Positions 47,474 to 48,628 of a DNA stretch of 48,628 nt are shown piece by piece (position 1 is the first letter of the stretch; every line of letters begins with the position of its first letter). The DNA comes from Thermoplasmata archaeon (GTDB lineage Archaea > Thermoplasmatota > Thermoplasmata > Lutacidiplasmatales > UBA184). The notes below the pieces were generated by a model, which saw only the letters and a list, made by a program, of their open reading frames with translations, was not told the DNA's origin and made no database searches. Both the position numbers and the translations under genes were made by a program. The DNA lies in the NCBI GenBank assembly GCA_021821785.1, contig JAKACD010000008.1, positions 1 through 48,628 of the forward strand, given 5' to 3'.

Positions 47474-48628
47474 TCAGCCGGACGTCTCGACCTTCGCGTC
47501 CGCGACGGCGAGGGCGCGGTCGAGCACCTCGAGGCCGTGGTCGAGCTCCGCGCGCGAGACGATGAGCGGCGGACCGATGACGAGGTGGGAGACCCAGCCG
47601 ATGCAGAAGACCCCCTCCTTCATCATCGCCGCCGTCACCTGGTCCACGACGAGCGGTCGCCCCGCGACCTTGTCTTCCTCGGTGTTGAACGGCGCTTTCG
47701 TCGTCCGGTTCTTCACGAGTTCGACGGCCGCGAAGAGTCCCAAGCCCCGGACCTCGCCGACCGACGGGTGGCGGGCCGCGATCTCCCGGAGGCGGGCGAG
47801 GAGATACTCCCCGTCCTTCCGCGACTTCGCGAGGAGATCGAGCCGCCGGTACTCCTCGATCGCGGCGACGCCGGGGGCGAGAGTGAGCGGGTGAGCTTCG
47901 TAGGTGTGCCCGTGCGGGAAGTACGTCTCCTGGAAGGCGTCGTGGACCTCCGCCGTGGTCGCGGTAAGGCCGAGAGGGATCTGGGCGCCCGTGATCCCCT
48001 TCGCCGTCGTGAGTAGGTCCGGCACGACCCCGTAGCGATCGACCGCGAACCACTCGCCGACGCGGCCCCAGCCGCTCATCACCTCGTCCGCGATCAAGAG
48101 GACATCGTGCTTCTTCGTGATCGCCCGGATCTTCGGGAGATACTCCGGCACCGGCACGATCACGCCGTTGGTCCCGACGACCGGCTCGACGATCATCGCC
48201 GCGACGTCCCCCTCGCGGGAGAGCTGATAGTCGACGTACTCCGCGCAGGCGACGCCGCAGCTCGGGTACGAGAGGCCGAACGGACAGCGGTAGCAGTAGC
48301 AGTCGGGCGCGAAGACGGTCCCCGAGACCTTCTGGAGCGGTTCGATCGCGCGGCGCCGCAGTTCGCCGGTGACGGAGATCGAGCCCGCGGTCGCGCCGTG
48401 GTAGGACCGGTACCGGGCGACGACCTTCGTCCGCCGCTTCACCGCGCGCGCGATCTTCAGGGCCGCCTCGTTCGCCTCCGTGCCCGACGTGCTGAAGAAG
48501 AAGCGCGAGAGCCCCTTTGGGAGGACCTCGAGGAGCGCCGCACTGAGGCGGGCGCGGGCCTCCGTCGCGAAGCCGGGCGCGGCGTAGGCGAGCGTGCGCG
48601 CCTGGCTCGCGATCGCCTCGGCGACCCG
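47474..48628 (-). CDS. Class III aminotransferase (5' end outside window)
   Basis: 384 residues are visible; the frame stays open to the window edge, so the track start at 48442 is only an internal GTG. Seen: FFFSTSGTEANEAALKIARAVKRRTKVVARYRSYHGATAGSIS (PLP phosphate and ring contacts), VLLIADEVMSGWGRVGEWFA, the PLP lysine in LLTTAKGITGAQIPLGL, and EAHPLTLAPGVAAIEEY. The insert CYCYRCPFGLSYPSCGVACAEYV carries five cysteines and is typical of a beta-alanine/omega-amino acid:pyruvate aminotransferase subgroup. Together with the neighbouring ALDH6 it suggests beta-alanine, GABA or 3-aminoisobutyrate degradation. Confidence 0.88.
   Translation of the reverse strand, partial: RVAEAIASQARTLAYAAPGFATEARARLSAALLEVLPKGLSRFFFSTSGTEANEAALKIARAVKRRTKVVARYRSYHGATAGSISVTGELRRRAIEPLQKVSGTVFAPDCYCYRCPFGLSYPSCGVACAEYVDYQLSREGDVAAMIVEPVVGTNGVIVPVPEYLPKIRAITKKHDVLLIADEVMSGWGRVGEWFAVDRYGVVPDLLTTAKGITGAQIPLGLTATTAEVHDAFQETYFPHGHTYEAHPLTLAPGVAAIEEYRRLDLLAKSRKDGEYLLARLREIAARHPSVGEVRGLGLFAAVELVKNRTTKAPFNTEEDKVAGRPLVVDQVTAAMMKEGVFCIGWVSHLVIGPPLIVSRAELDHGLEVLDRALAVADAKVETSG

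Overview
The window is about 48.6 kb of very GC-rich archaeal DNA. The archaeal origin is read from the sequence: the ribosomal proteins L7Ae, S28e and L24e, a type II methionine aminopeptidase, a compact archaeal TyrRS, a full-length archaeal SRP RNA, an AbrB-PhoU fusion, and AT-rich TATA boxes (CTAAATAG-like) only about 21-25 nt upstream of many start codons, which implies leaderless or very short-leader mRNAs. High GC, ATP-grasping KaiC-like proteins, PKD/Ig-type surface proteins and many amino-acid oxidation genes would suit a soil or sediment Thermoplasmatota lineage, but that assignment is inference. No tRNA gene and no CRISPR array was found.

Layout. 0-7.3 kb is an informational block: core MetE; map, yrdC/sua5 and ndk (minus strand); a methyltransferase; an overlapping two-gene, membrane-anchored split Cas4-like nuclease; rpl24e, rps28e, rpl7ae; tyrS. 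7.4-12.5 kb holds a large HhH/coiled-coil/KaiC-like protein, the SRP RNA, a small unknown protein, a hotdog thioesterase bracketed by two 31-nt inverted repeats, and glyA (SHMT). 12.5-15.3 kb is a secreted, membrane-anchored Ig-like surface protein with a cytoplasmic winged-helix-like tail. A complete IS of about 1.33 kb with terminal inverted repeats and an 8-9 bp target duplication sits at 15.36-16.69 kb. 16.7-21.3 kb holds an AlkA-type glycosylase, a 2H phosphodiesterase (ThpR) and a two-gene unit made of a small protein and a HerA/VirB4-like ATPase with a nuclease-like C-terminus. 21.7-24.2 kb has a frameshifted glycosyltransferase, a candidate small RNA, and an HxlR regulator divergent from an unknown gene.

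24.2-34.6 kb is the metabolic centre. Two SoxA/SoxB-type (HcnB/HcnC, proline/sarcosine dehydrogenase-like) flavoenzyme pairs flank a delta-1-pyrroline-5-carboxylate dehydrogenase and an AbrB-PhoU phosphate regulator. One pair carries a degenerate glycerate-kinase-like protein downstream; the other has two [4Fe-4S] clusters fused into the alpha subunit. With glyA and metE this suggests oxidation of proline, sarcosine or related secondary amines, feeding glutamate, glycine and one-carbon pools. 34.6-39.1 kb holds a PHS-type MFS phosphate transporter fused to a DUF47/PhoU-like domain, an iron-ADH-fold protein that has lost most metal ligands, a stand-alone Fur C-terminal domain, and a dienelactone hydrolase.

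39.1-43.3 kb is a decaying stretch: a frameshifted phosphinothricin-acetyltransferase-like gene, a thioredoxin whose natural start seems mutated, nucleoside-phosphorylase remnants, a divergent MoeA-like gene and a possible regulator fragment. 43.3-48.6 kb contains a Nudix hydrolase, an unknown 82-residue basic protein with strong expression signals, a GSAM-like class III aminotransferase, a methylmalonate-semialdehyde-type dehydrogenase and a second class III aminotransferase cut by the window edge. Together the last three look like an omega-amino-acid or valine/beta-alanine degradation set.
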